From assembly GCF_026151205.1 (NCBI RefSeq), contig NC_087079.1:3615230-3679229 (forward strand): a stretch of 64,000 nt of DNA. The letters run 5' to 3'. Shown here one piece after another: positions 14,301 through 26,600 of this stretch; within the stretch, counting starts at the first letter, position 1; every line of letters starts with the position of its first letter. The notes under the pieces are model-generated. The model did not search any database. It was not told the DNA's origin and saw nothing but the letters and a program-made list of their open reading frames with translations. A program made the translations under genes and the position numbers. Origin of the DNA: Bolinopsis microptera (taxonomy: Eukaryota > Ctenophora > Tentaculata > Lobata > Bolinopsidae).

Positions 14301-16735
14301 ATGTGCCTGCGTTCCGCTAGAAACCGCCATTTTGAGATATTTTCTTGTGTTTGAAGTCATATCTCAGGTTTGGCACATAGAAATTCGCCCAAAATCGCAC
14401 AGAATATCCGTCTCACAGCCATACAACTATCTGGAAAGTTTAAAGAAAATTTATCAGTAGGATCTCGAAATATGTGCCTGCGTTCCGCTAGAAACCGCCA
14501 TTTTGAGATATTTTCTTGTGTTTGAAGTCATATCTCAGGTTTGGCACATAGAAATTCGCCCAAAATCGCACAGAATATCCGTCTCACAGCCATACAACTA
14601 TCTGGAAAGTTTAAAGAAAATTTATCAGTAGGATCTCGAAATATGTGCCTGCGTTCCGCTAGAACGCGCCAATTTGAGATATTTTCTTGTGTTTGAAGTC
14701 ATATCTCAGGTTTGGCACATAGAAATTCGCCCAAAATCGCACAGAATATCCGTCTCATAGCCATACAACTATCTGGAAAGTTTAAAGAAAATTTATCAGT
14801 AGGATCTCGAAATATGTGCCTGCGTTCCGCTAGAACGCGCCAATTTGAGATATTTTCTTGTGTTTGAAGTCATATCTCAGGTTTGGCACATAGAAATTCG
14901 CCCAAAATCGCACAGAATATCCGTCTCATAGCCATACAACTATCTGGAAAGTTTAAAGAAAATTTATCAGTAGGATCTCGAAATATGTGCCTGCGTTCCG
15001 CTAGAACGCGCCAATTTGAGATATTTTCTTGTGTTTGAAGTCATATCTCAGGTTTGGCACATAGAAATTCGCCCAAAATCGCACAGAATATCCGTCTCAC
15101 AGCCATACAACTATCTGGAAAGTTTTTAAAAAATGTATCAGTAGAATCTCGAAATATGTGCCTGCGTTCCGCTAGAAACCGCCATTTTGAGATATTTTCT
15201 TGTGTTTGAAGTCATATCTCAGGTTTGGCACATAGAAATTCACCAAAAGTCGCACAGAATATCCGTCTCATAGCTATACAACTATCTGGAAAGTTTAAAG
15301 AATATTTATCAGTAGGATCTCGAAATATGTGCCTGCGTTCCGCTAGAACGCGCCAATTTGAGATATTTTCTTGTGTTTGAAGTCATATCTCAGGTTTGGC
15401 ACATAGAAATTCGCCCAAAATCGCACAGAATATCCGTCTCACAGCCATACAACTATCTGGAAAGTTTAAAGAAAATTTATCAGTAGGATCTCGAAATATG
15501 TGCCTGCGTTCCGCTACAAACCGCCATTTTGAGATATTTTCTTGTGTTTGAAGTCATATATCAGGTTTGGCACATAGAAATTCGCACAAAATCGCACAGA
15601 ATATCCGTCTCACAGCCATACAACTATCTGGAAAATTTAAAGAATATTTATCAGTAGGATCTCGAAATATGTGCCTGCGTTCCGCTAGAACGCGCCAATT
15701 TGAGATATTTTCTTGTGTTTGAAGTCATATCTCAGGTTTGGCACATAGAAATTCGCCCAAAATCGCACAGAATATCCGTCTCATAGCCATACAACTATCT
15801 GGAAAGTTTAAAGAAAATTTATCAGTAGGATCTCGAAATATGTGCCTGCGTTCCGCTAGAACGCGCCAATTTGAGATATTTTCTTGTGTTTGAAGTCATA
15901 TCTCAGGTTTGGCACATAGAAATTCGCCCAAAATCGCACAGGATATCCGTCTCATAGCCATACAACTATCTGGAAAGTTTAAAGAAAATTTATCAGTAGG
16001 ATTTCGAAATATGTGCCTGCGTTCCGCTAGAACGCGCCAATTTGAGATATTTTCTTGTGTTTGAAGTCATATCTCAGGTTTGGCACATAGAAATTCGCCC
16101 AAAATCGCACAGAATATCCGTCTCACAGCGATACAACTATCTGGAAAGTTTAAAAAAATTTATCAGTAGGATCTCGAAATATGTGCCTGCGTTCCGCTAG
16201 AAACCCCCATTTTGAGATATTTTCTTGTGTTTGAAGTCATATCTCAGGTTTGGCACATAGAAATTCACCAAAAGTCGCACAGAATATCCGTCTCATAGCT
16301 ATACAACTATCTGGAAAGTTTAAAGAATATTTATCAGTAGGATCTCGAAATATGTGCCTGCGTTCCGCTAGAACGCGCCAATTTGAGATATTTTCTTGTG
16401 TTTGAAGTCATATCTCAGGTTTGGCACATAGAAATTCGCCCAAAATCGCACAGAATATCCGTCTCACAGCCATACAACTATCTGGAAAGTTTAAAGAAAA
16501 TTTATCAGTAGGATCTCGAAATATGTGCCTGCGTTCCGCTACAAACCGCCATTTTGAGATATTTTCTTGTGTTTGAAGTCATATATCAGGTTTGGCACAT
16601 AGAAATTCGCACAAAATCGCACAGAATATCCGTCTCATAGCCATACAACTATCTGGAAAGTTTAAAGAAAATTTATCAGTAGGATCTCAAGATAATCGAC
16701 TTTCGTCAAATATTGTTCCGCGGAACAAATGGAAC
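11307..16735 (+). repeat. 171-bp satellite array, about 32 monomers with higher-order repeats
   Basis: Head-to-tail monomers spaced 171 bp (for example starts at 12861, 13032, 13203 and 13374), each with CATACAACTATCTGGAAAG and GAAGTCATATCTCA. At least three variants occur: one with CGCTAGAAACCGCC, one with CGCTAGAACGCGCC and one with TCGACTTTCGTCAAATATCG. Near-identical blocks recur at about 691 bp (11460 and 12151) and about 1025 bp (15241 and 16266), that is, four- and six-monomer higher-order units. There is no coding capacity. The period is close to nucleosome length. Confidence 0.95.
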
Positions 16736-16749
16736 AGAAAGTCCAACTC

Positions 16750-16935
16750 CAATTTTGCAGAAGGACTTTCGTCAAAACTGTTCCAAATCAAAACGTTGAA
16801 AATCGAGTGTTTTAGTAAATAACTCAGAATATATTTTTGATTTTATCTAGAACTGCCCGATAGAAACTTTCCAGATATATGGTAATAATACGAATAATCT
16901 GTGCGAGTTTGAATGAGTTTCTATGTGCCAAATTT
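16750..16935. repeat. satellite-flanking spacer, copy 2, with degenerate inverted monomer
   Basis: 16750-16846 matches the spacer at 7794-7893 in the same orientation. It is followed by a degenerate minus-strand satellite piece (GAAACTTTCCAGATA and TCTATGTGCCAAATTT) that marks the right edge of the block. Confidence 0.7.
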
Positions 16936-17676
16936 GGCGTTACATGTATTATATCAAGATAGTAGATACCGTGCCATCTCAAACAAAGTAAGGTTTTCTA
17001 ATTGTAGCTTATGGAGCGAAGCAACTACAGGATCATATCTGTTATTTGTGGCTCCCGATTATTAACCAGTATTCTAGTCACTTATTTTTAAATCTGGTTA
17101 ATAAATCAAACATACATATAGGTCTGGATTTTAAAAATGGATTTATGAAAGTGATACAAAATAAGCTGCAAAACGAATTACATTTTTAGGAGCATATAAT
17201 TAAAAACATTGGCCCGGAATAACGTGGATAATTTATAGTAATAAATTATCCACGTTATTACTATAAATTATCCACGTTAGCTAAATACTATGTTGACTCT
17301 TACCATATACTACTTCCGACCACTTCCCACAGATTACTATAAAAACGATTCATGAACCGTTTTTTGCTTTATCATAATGCCCATAATGTGATAACATCTA
17401 CTTCATATGACTATCGGCAGGTTATTTTATATGAAAACATGTAATGCAGGAAGACCCCAGCAATGTATTCACTTCATCATAGTTTATCTGCTAGTCCATT
17501 GGCGTGCGATAAAAACAATAAAAACATATAAAAAGTTCTTGTCTGATTCCAAGCATACTCCTTTGTTAAACAACCAACGTAATATTATCTATCGTTATTC
17601 GTTAAGTCTGATAAAGCAAATACAAATCCCTCCCCAGTATATCGTTCTACGATTTCTCACAATGACAATCATCTGA
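16936..17676. other. intergenic with perfect palindrome at 17221-17256
   Basis: AT-rich DNA downstream of the FoxN gene. A palindrome with 16-bp arms (AACGTGGATAATTTAT) around AGTA is followed by a third copy of one arm ending at 17278. It is probably the end of a small fold-back element. Nothing else is evident. Confidence 0.6.
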
Positions 17677-20600
17677 TCAGCCAATGAAATGAGGAGGAAA
17701 GAGAACTCCATCATTTGAAACCCATTTCTCTTCAACAGGCACATTACATGGCACCATATCCGCACAGTGTCTTGGCACCATGCCAACCAGACCCTCTCCA
17801 CTCACCTCACTTCCACAACTCTGATCCCTGACTGATACCGGAGACTGCTGAGTAGACGTGATCCCAGTACAACTCTCCGGGTCACCACCCACTGGGATAG
17901 CAGGTCGTAGTGTGCGGGGGTAGGGGTTGTACCGGGGTCGGGAGGGAACTAGAACATTCTTCAGGTGTGCTGGAGGTGAGCCTAGTCCTGTGGGTGTGAA
18001 ATCTGTTGTTTAATAGAGTCAATCAAATCTGATTTCACTGTCATTTAATTTGTAAACCTCACGTTAAAAAAGCACACCAATAATAATATAAAACTTTACT
18101 GTACTCAAAATATTAACATTTGAAGTAACATTTTCAATTTTACCTGTATTTGGAGGGTTCCAGTAGTTGGCAGGGTTTGACATGCTGGCCCGCACTGCCT
18201 CGGGGTGTTTTCTCTTCCACTTCAATATCTCCTCGTTCATTCCATTCTCCTTGGTAGGGTCTAGTAGCCAGTAACATCCTGTAACAGGAGAATCAAACGG
18301 TATGTAGGCAATGTAGGAAAAGTGTACTTTATAGAATGTTACAGAAGACGAAAGCTCCTGATCAAACTTGGGTTTTTGTTTATTCTGAAATACCACTACA
18401 TCAGATAGGGATAATCCTGTTAATTTGTTACTGAAACAACAAACAACCAATGGTTACCTTTTCCGGTGATTGATAAGGGACGGAGAGACGTGGGGCGTGA
18501 CGGCGTACGGACAACTTTATAAAACGCTTTATTCAGCGATAGGTTGTGTCGAACAGAATTCTGAGAATATTTCGTTGACTAATTCATCGAAGAAACATTC
18601 TGTTAGATCCAAAAGCTCTACAGTTATTATCAAGAACTTAACATGTAGTTACAATATTATTTGTTATTAATCTCACCTTCCAGCCCTCAGGGGCGGTTCT
18701 GAAGTAAGGAAACTCCCACCTGAGGAGACTTTGGTTACTTGATCTAACAAATTCCGTACTACACCAAATATCTCTACTAATTCTCGTGTTTTAAATGGTG
18801 ATTATATTATCCAATTAAATTACATATGCTAGATTTATATAATTCATTAATCATTACATCCTGTACATCAGTAAAGTAACAGTTCATCAGTAAAGCAGCC
18901 ACATCAGAATGTTGATGGCCAGCAACATTCTGATGATTGATATTGATAGATGATAGCGCTAGCAGGTGCTGATAAGACATGGGCTCAGTTATTCGTATTT
19001 GTTTTAACTTCAATCAAGAGCACTATACTGATACAGAGTACTAAACCATCGACTCTACACTACCCACTGATCGGTAATCTGACACAAGTAGCTTATAAAA
19101 CAGTGCGTGTGATCATCTGTTGTATCAAATCAAATTATTTGTCACTATGTTAATAAATCATGATATAATGCAAGTTTTAATTTTCAAAGTTTTTGTTTTT
19201 TTTAATGAATAAACGTATAAGGTTACATCATAATTTTCAATTTTCATATTCACGTATATTAAATAAAATTATATTGTTATGTATCATATGATTTTGTAAA
19301 CATTGGCCGGTGTACCAAAAACCGGTCCCCAAACAAAACATGATGCGGCCACCTGGTTCATAGAAAACACAAGGAAAGTTAGTTCGTCTACCATCTTTGA
19401 ATTATACTTTAAACAAATTTTTATGAGTTGCCTCGAGAGAGAGAAGGACTGTAGTTTCAGTAAGACCAACTCGGCAGTTACTTTCAGTCTGGCAACTACA
19501 ATTGATATGAAACAAAATAGCTATAAAACAAAGACTGAAGACAATGGTATGCTAAGTATGTCTGATGACCATGTGCTAAACAAGTGAATATTCTAACAGT
19601 TAACAACATTTTCTGTCAATGGAGACTGGAGAGAGGGCAAAACACAATTTAGAAAGCAAAAATTAATTTACCGACGGACACTTTCTTATAAAATCATAAC
19701 ATGCTTTGTGAATTGTGCGGTACAGGCAGCTTTTAGTTAAAATAAAACCAATTCAGAGTCCTCACAACTCCAATAAACATATGCAAAAACATCTTGTGCC
19801 CTGTTTAAAATAAGTCCGCTGGAACAGATGATTCTATTTAATATCGCACATACCAGATTTATCATACATTATATAGAATTATCCTGATCATAAGGACAGT
19901 TATATCAGCAGTTTTAACATTTGGCACAACTTCTACAAGAAACGTAATATAAGACAATAGTCCCAGCGAGCAACATACTATGCACACTGCTATACCACCT
20001 GGTTCATGGTAAACACAGCAACATACTATGCACACTGCTACACCACCTGGTTCATTGTAAACACAAGGAAAGTTAGTTTGTCGACCATTATATATTTGAA
20101 ACAGACTAGCTTTGAATTATTCTACGTATACACAACAAATTTTTATAAGTTGCCTCGAGAGAGAGAAAAGGACTGTGGTTTCAGTAAGACCAACTCGGCA
20201 GTTACTTTCAGTCTGGCAACTATAATTTATATGAAATAAAACAGTTAATACATATATAAAGGTTATGGTATGCTCTGTATGTCTGATGGCCTGGCCTGGT
20301 GATTTTATTCTCATTTTTTATAATATAACAATTTTATAAGCCAGAAGAGAAAGAGCAAAACACAGTGCTTCTTTGTAGCAAACATGTATTTAAAAACGGA
20401 ACTGTTATATACTTTTATATTTAATCTCAATAAGTTTTGCGAGCTGAATGTTAAAACCAATGCGTAGCTAGCAGTGAATAGAGATCTAGAGTCCTGAAAA
20501 CTCTAAAATATAATATGCGGTGCTTCTAGAGAGTCATTGTTGACGGAGTTTGTTACATCTATTCCGGACGAACCTCCTGTTACTGGATATTGTTGCCAGA

Positions 20601-23600
20601 ACGATAATTCGTTATTGAACTGGAGCGCAGAAAAGACAGCAACTTCGCTGCACGGGTGGTCAGCCGTTCTGATGACCCGATAGAGGATCTATGAAGCAAC
20701 CCCAAGTAACCCAAGTAAGTAGAGACTGCCATGGCCCTGCTGTTAACGTCATATTAAGAAAGTATACATAAAAACAATAAGATTTGATACATTAAAAATT
20801 ATTTTTGAGGACCCGCACTTTCGAAAAAATAAATATTTTCTTTTTTGAAAGTTTTGGAAATTTTGAGAAGTCTGTCACTGTAATACCGATATTTCAGTCA
20901 TTTTAAACGTTTATTGACTGATTTTTTAAATGAATATTATTTACAATCTGTACAAGAAGCCCTTCAAAGGATTTTATAATTAAAATATAGATGACGAAGT
21001 TACAGGCCAAACAAGGTCGAGAGAAGCAAAATTGAAATTTTTGTAAAAATCAAAGTTGTATATTTTACCATTCACCCAGGTCATAAGATATCGCTTCAAA
21101 AATTCTTGTGAGTGTAGATGATGATCATATCCAACTTTTTGAAACAGGATTTCTCTCAATTTTGAGTTTTAAGGTATGAAATGTGGCCTCAAACGACTTA
21201 GTAAAATTAATCGTAAAAAGGGCCAAACATGGCAGATTTAAGGCTTAAAATGCCTATAACTCAAAAAGTATCAGTTTTTTTGAAATAATTTTTACAGGAT
21301 CGTAATCAGCTTGGTAAGACGAATCTTTTAGTACCAAATTTATAATAGTTAAAGACACAAAATTTGAAAAAAAATGTGTACAATTGTACAAAATTTATAC
21401 AAGGGGGGACCCTTGTGTTCGAGCTAGAAAATTATTTAAGACAATTTGTCTTCTAAAATCACCTATTTTAAAAGATTTGTCCTCTCAAGCTGATTACGAT
21501 TCTGTAAAAATTATTTCAAAAAAACTGATACTTTTTGAGTTATAGGCATTTAAAGCTTTAAATCGGCCATGTTTGGCCCTTTTTACGATTAATTTTACTA
21601 AGTCGTTTGAGGCCACATTTCATACCTTAAAACTCAAAATTGAGAGAAATACTGTCCCAAAAAGTTGGATATGATCATCAGCTACATTCACAAGAATTTT
21701 TGAAGCGATATCTTATGACCTGGGTGAATGGTAAAATGTACAACTTTGATTTTTACAAAAATTTCAATTTTGCTTCTCTCGACCTTGTTTGGCCTGTAAC
21801 TTCGTCATCTATATTTTAATTATAAAATCCTTTGAAGGGCTTCTTGTACGGATTGTAAATAATGTTCAGTTAAAAAATCAGTCAATAAACGTTTAAAATG
21901 ACTGAAATATCGGTATTACAGTGACAGACTTCTCAAAATTTCCAAAACTTTCAAAAAAGAAAATATTTATTTTTTCGAAAGTGCGGGTCCTCAAAAATAA
22001 TTTTTAATGTATCAAATCTTATTGTTTTTATGTATACTTTCTTAATATGACGTTAACAGCAGGGCCAGGGCATAAAAGCTTTTGGTGTATGTCCCCTTAA
22101 TTATTACATAGAGTCATCCTGTACATCAGTAAAGTAACAGTTCATCAGTAAAGCAGCCACATCAGTATGTTGCTGGCCAGCAACATTCTGATGATTGATA
22201 TTGATAAATGATAGCGCTAGCAGGTGCTGATAAGACATGGGCTCAGTTATTCGTATTTGTTTTAACTTCAATCAAGAGCACTATACTGATACAGAGTACT
22301 ATACCATCGACTCTGCACTGCCCACTGATCGGTAATCTGACACAAATAGCTTATAAAACAGTGTGTGTGATCATCTGTCGTATCAAATCAAATTATTTGT
22401 CACTATGTTAATAAATCATGATAATGCAAGTTTTAATTTTTAAAGTTTTTGTCTTTTTTAATGAATAAACGTATAAGGTTACATCATAATTTTTAATTTC
22501 CATATTCACGTATATTAGATAAAATTATATTGTTATGTATCCTATGATTTTGTAAACATTGGCCGGTGTACCAAAAACCGGTCCCCAAACAAAACATGAT
22601 GCGGCCACCTGGTTCATAGTAAACACAAGGAAAGTTAGTTCATCTACCATCATATATTTAAAACAGACTAGCTTTGAATTATCCTACAAATACAACAAAT
22701 TTTTATAAGTTGCCTCGAGAGAGAGAAGGACTGTAGTTTCAGTAAGACCAACTCGGCAGTTACTTTCAGTCTGGCAACTATAATTGATATGAAACAAAAT
22801 AGCTATAAAACAAAGACTGAAGACAATGGTATGCTATGTATGTATGATGACCATGTGCTAAAGAAGTCAATATTCTAACAGTTAACAACATTTTCTGTCA
22901 ATGGATACTGGAGAGAGGGCAAAACACAATTTAGAAAGCAAAAATTAATTTACCGACGGACACTTTCTTATAAAATCATAACATGTTTTTTTTAATAGTG
23001 CGGTAGAGGCAGCTTTTAGTAAAAATAAAACCAATTCAGAGTCCTCACAACTCCAATAAACATATGAGAAACATCTTGTGCCCTGTTTAAAATAAGTCCG
23101 CTGGAACAGATGATTCTATTAAATATCGCACATACCAGATTTATCATACATTATATAGAATTATCCTGATCATTACGACAGTATCAGCTGTTTTAAGAAC
23201 AGACATATGGCATAACTTCTACACGAAACGTAATATAAAACAATAGTCCCAGCGAGCAACATACTATGCACACTGCTATACCACCTGGTTCATGGTAAAC
23301 ACAAGTATAAGACAAAACCTAATATAAGACAATAGTCCCAGCGAGCAACATACTATGCACACTGCTATACCACCTGGTTCATGGTAAACACAGCAACATA
23401 CTGTGCACACTGCTATACCACCTGGTTCATGGTAAACACAGCAACATACTATGCACACTGCTATACCACCTGGTTCATGGTAAACACAGCAACATACTAT
23501 GCACACTGCTATACCACCTGGTTCATGGTAAACACAAGGAAAGTTAGTTCGTCAATCATTATATATTTGAAACAGACTAACTTTGAATTACCTCACTTAA

Positions 23601-26600
23601 TCTAACTTTTTATAAGTTGCCCAGTACGTAAGAGACTTTAGTTTCAGTAAGACCAACTCGGCAGTTACTATAAGTCTGGGCAACTACAAATGATATGAAA
23701 TAAAATAATTATTATACAAAGGTTATGGTATGCTCTGTAAGTCTGATGACGATGGCCAGGGGGTCCTTTCCGAAAACACGTTTAAGTGGCTCTGTGTATG
23801 GTCGACTTAAGTAGAATTCGTAACGGTGTTTCCGAAACTCTTCTTATGTATTTCCCAAAGTACCGTTTCGGAAGGACCCCCTGGCCTGGTGAATTTTTTC
23901 TCATTTTTTTATAATATGACAATTTTATAAATCAGAAGAGAAAGAGCAAAACACAATGCATCTTTGTAGTAAACATGTATTTAAAGACGGAACTGTTAAA
24001 AGTGTGTCTCTGCAATTTGGTTGTATCAGAAACGTGTCTGATACAACAGTAAGGAGTGTGCCTTACTAAACTTCAACAATAAATACGTGTAGGAGAGAAG
24101 TGTGTCTCTTCAAATTGGTTGTATCAGAAGCGTGTCTGATACAACAGTAAGGAGTGTGCCTTACTAAACTTCAACAATAAATACGTGTAGGAGAGAAGTG
24201 TGTCTCTTCAAATTGGTTGTATCAGAAGCGTGTCTGATACAACAGTAAGGAGTGTGCCTTACTAAACTTCAACAATAAATACGTGTAGGAGAGAAGTGTG
24301 TCTCTTCAAATTGGTTGTATCAGAAGCGTGTCTGATACAACAGTAAGGAGTGTGCCTTACTAAACTTCAACTATAAATACGTGTAGGAGAGAAGTGTGTC
24401 TCTTCAAATTGGTTGTATCAGAAGCGTGTCTGATACAACAGTAAGGAGTGTGCCTTACTAAACTTCAACTATAAATACGTGTAGGAGAGAAGTGTGTCTC
24501 TTCAAATTGGTTGTATCAGAAGCGTGTCTGATACAACAGTAAGGAGTGTGCCTTACTAAACTTCAACAATAAATACGTGTAGGAGAGAAGTGTGTCTCTT
24601 CAAATTGGTTGTATCAGAAGCGTGTCTGATACAACAGTAAGGAGTGTGCCTTACTAAACTTCAACTATAAATACGTGTAGGAGAGAAGTGTGTCTCTTCA
24701 AATTGGTTGTATCAGAAGCGTGTCTGATACAACAGTAAGGAGTGTGCCTTACTAAACTTCAACTATAAATACGTGTAGGAGAGAAGTGTGTCTCTTCAAA
24801 TTGGTTGTATCAGAAGCGTGTCTGATACAACAGTAAGGAGTGTGCCTTACTAAACTTCAACTATAAATACGTGTAGGAGAGAAGTGTGTCTCTTCAAATT
24901 GGTTGTATCAGAAGCGTGTCTGATACAACAGTAAGGAGTGTGCCTTACTAAACTTCAACAATAAATACGTAAAGGAGAGAAGTGTGTCTATTCAAATTGG
25001 TTGTATCAGAAGCGTGTCTGATACAACAGTAAGGAGTGTGCCTTACTAAACTTCAACAATAAATACGTGTAGGAGAGAAGTGTGTCTCACTGAAAATGTC
25101 TAAATAGAATTGAAAAGATGGTCTGAATTATCTGGTCAAATAAACGTAATGTCGTAATAATATCACTTAACAATAAATCAAAATTCTCGATACTTGCTTG
25201 ATTAAACGTACTCAAGACTTCATAAAAATATACTAAAAGGGGACCCCGGTACTAAACTAGTCTGCCCTTAAATAGGCTGTTGAAATGCGTGACTCATTTA
25301 CGCGTGACTACAGAAAATCCTATATTTCCGCCTTCTTACACGCAGTGCTGTAAAATGTAAAGATAAGGGCAAATAAAATCTAAATGAATGTAACCTTGAA
25401 CACCATGATGCTGCCACCTGTTTCATAGTAAACACAAGGAAAGTTAGTTCGTCTACCATCATATATTTGAAACAGACTAACTTTTAATTATTCTATATTA
25501 TTAATTTTTATGAGTTGCCCCGAGAGAGAGAGAAGGACTGAAGTTTCATTAAGACCAACTCGGCAGTTACTTCAGTCTGGCAACTATAATTTATATGAAA
25601 TAAAATACAGTTATAAAACAAAGACTGAAGACAATGGTATGCTAAGTATGTCTGATGACCATGTGCTTAAGGGGGGGGGGGGGACTCTGGGACTCTAACA
25701 CCTGGACTCTGAATTTTGCAATGCAAATTTTGGAATTTGGCCGCCAAATTTTTTTAAAGGCCTAACTCAAAATTCCAATACAAAACTTGCGATTCTACGT
25801 TGATTCTGAAAATTTCATGTTAAAATATTGAAACCCTATTGAGTTCTATTGTTTTGAGCGAAATCAGTTTCGCAAATATTGCGAACTGAGATATGGGCGA
25901 TTTTGTTCATTTTTTGCGATTATTTGAACACAGAATCCACAGTTAGGTAGATACTGAGTTGATAATCATAGAGAATGTGTAGTTTAGGCTTACCTTCCAT
26001 ATAAAGTTGGTTTCATTCAAAAATATTGATATTTAATCAATTTATGGGCCAAAATCGATCAAATTTGGTGCGTATGCCCAAATATGGTCATATGGTTTTT
26101 GGCTCATAACTCAGTCATTTTTTCCCAATCTTGATGAAAATTCGTAAACGAGTTCAAGGGACTACTAGCTACAAGTAGAGCACCTAAAATCTGGGTTTTT
26201 GGGCATGCTCAGGGTATTTGGCTAAATTGGGCCTAATTTGGACCAAATATGGGCGTGGCTGCCCCGCGGGCACCGTTTGGCGGTTGGGGTCCCCCCCCCC
26301 CCCCCCCCCCCCCTTAAGAAGTGAATATTCTAATAGTTAACAACATTTTCTGTCAATGAAGACTGGAGAGAGGGCAAAACACAATTTAGAAAGCAAAAAT
26401 CAATTTTCCGACGGACCCTTTCTTATAAAATCATAACATGTTTTGTGAATTGTGCGGTACAGGCAGCTTTTAGTTAAAATAAAACCAATTCAGAGTCCTC
26501 ACAACTCCAATAAACATATGACAAACATCTTGTACCCTGTTTAAAATAAGTCCGCTGGAACAGCGATGATTCTATTTAATATCGCACATACCAGATTTAT

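Larger units (their letters stand above)
22106..23997. repeat. unclassified interspersed repeat, copy 2
   Basis: Direct-orientation copy of 18856-20300, over 90% alike by eye across most of its length. It contains the five-unit 48-bp minisatellite and a 129-bp MITE insertion at 23756-23884. Confidence 0.8.

Noticed and set aside
11307..16735. CENP-B-box-like ATTCGCCCAAAATCGC in the satellite monomer
   Set aside because: It departs from the CENP-B consensus in the CGGG half; not enough to claim a box.
23999..25090. CRISPR array or hammerhead-ribozyme satellite
   Set aside because: Units are contiguous with no unique spacers, and the conserved hammerhead core (CTGATGA ... GAAA) is absent.
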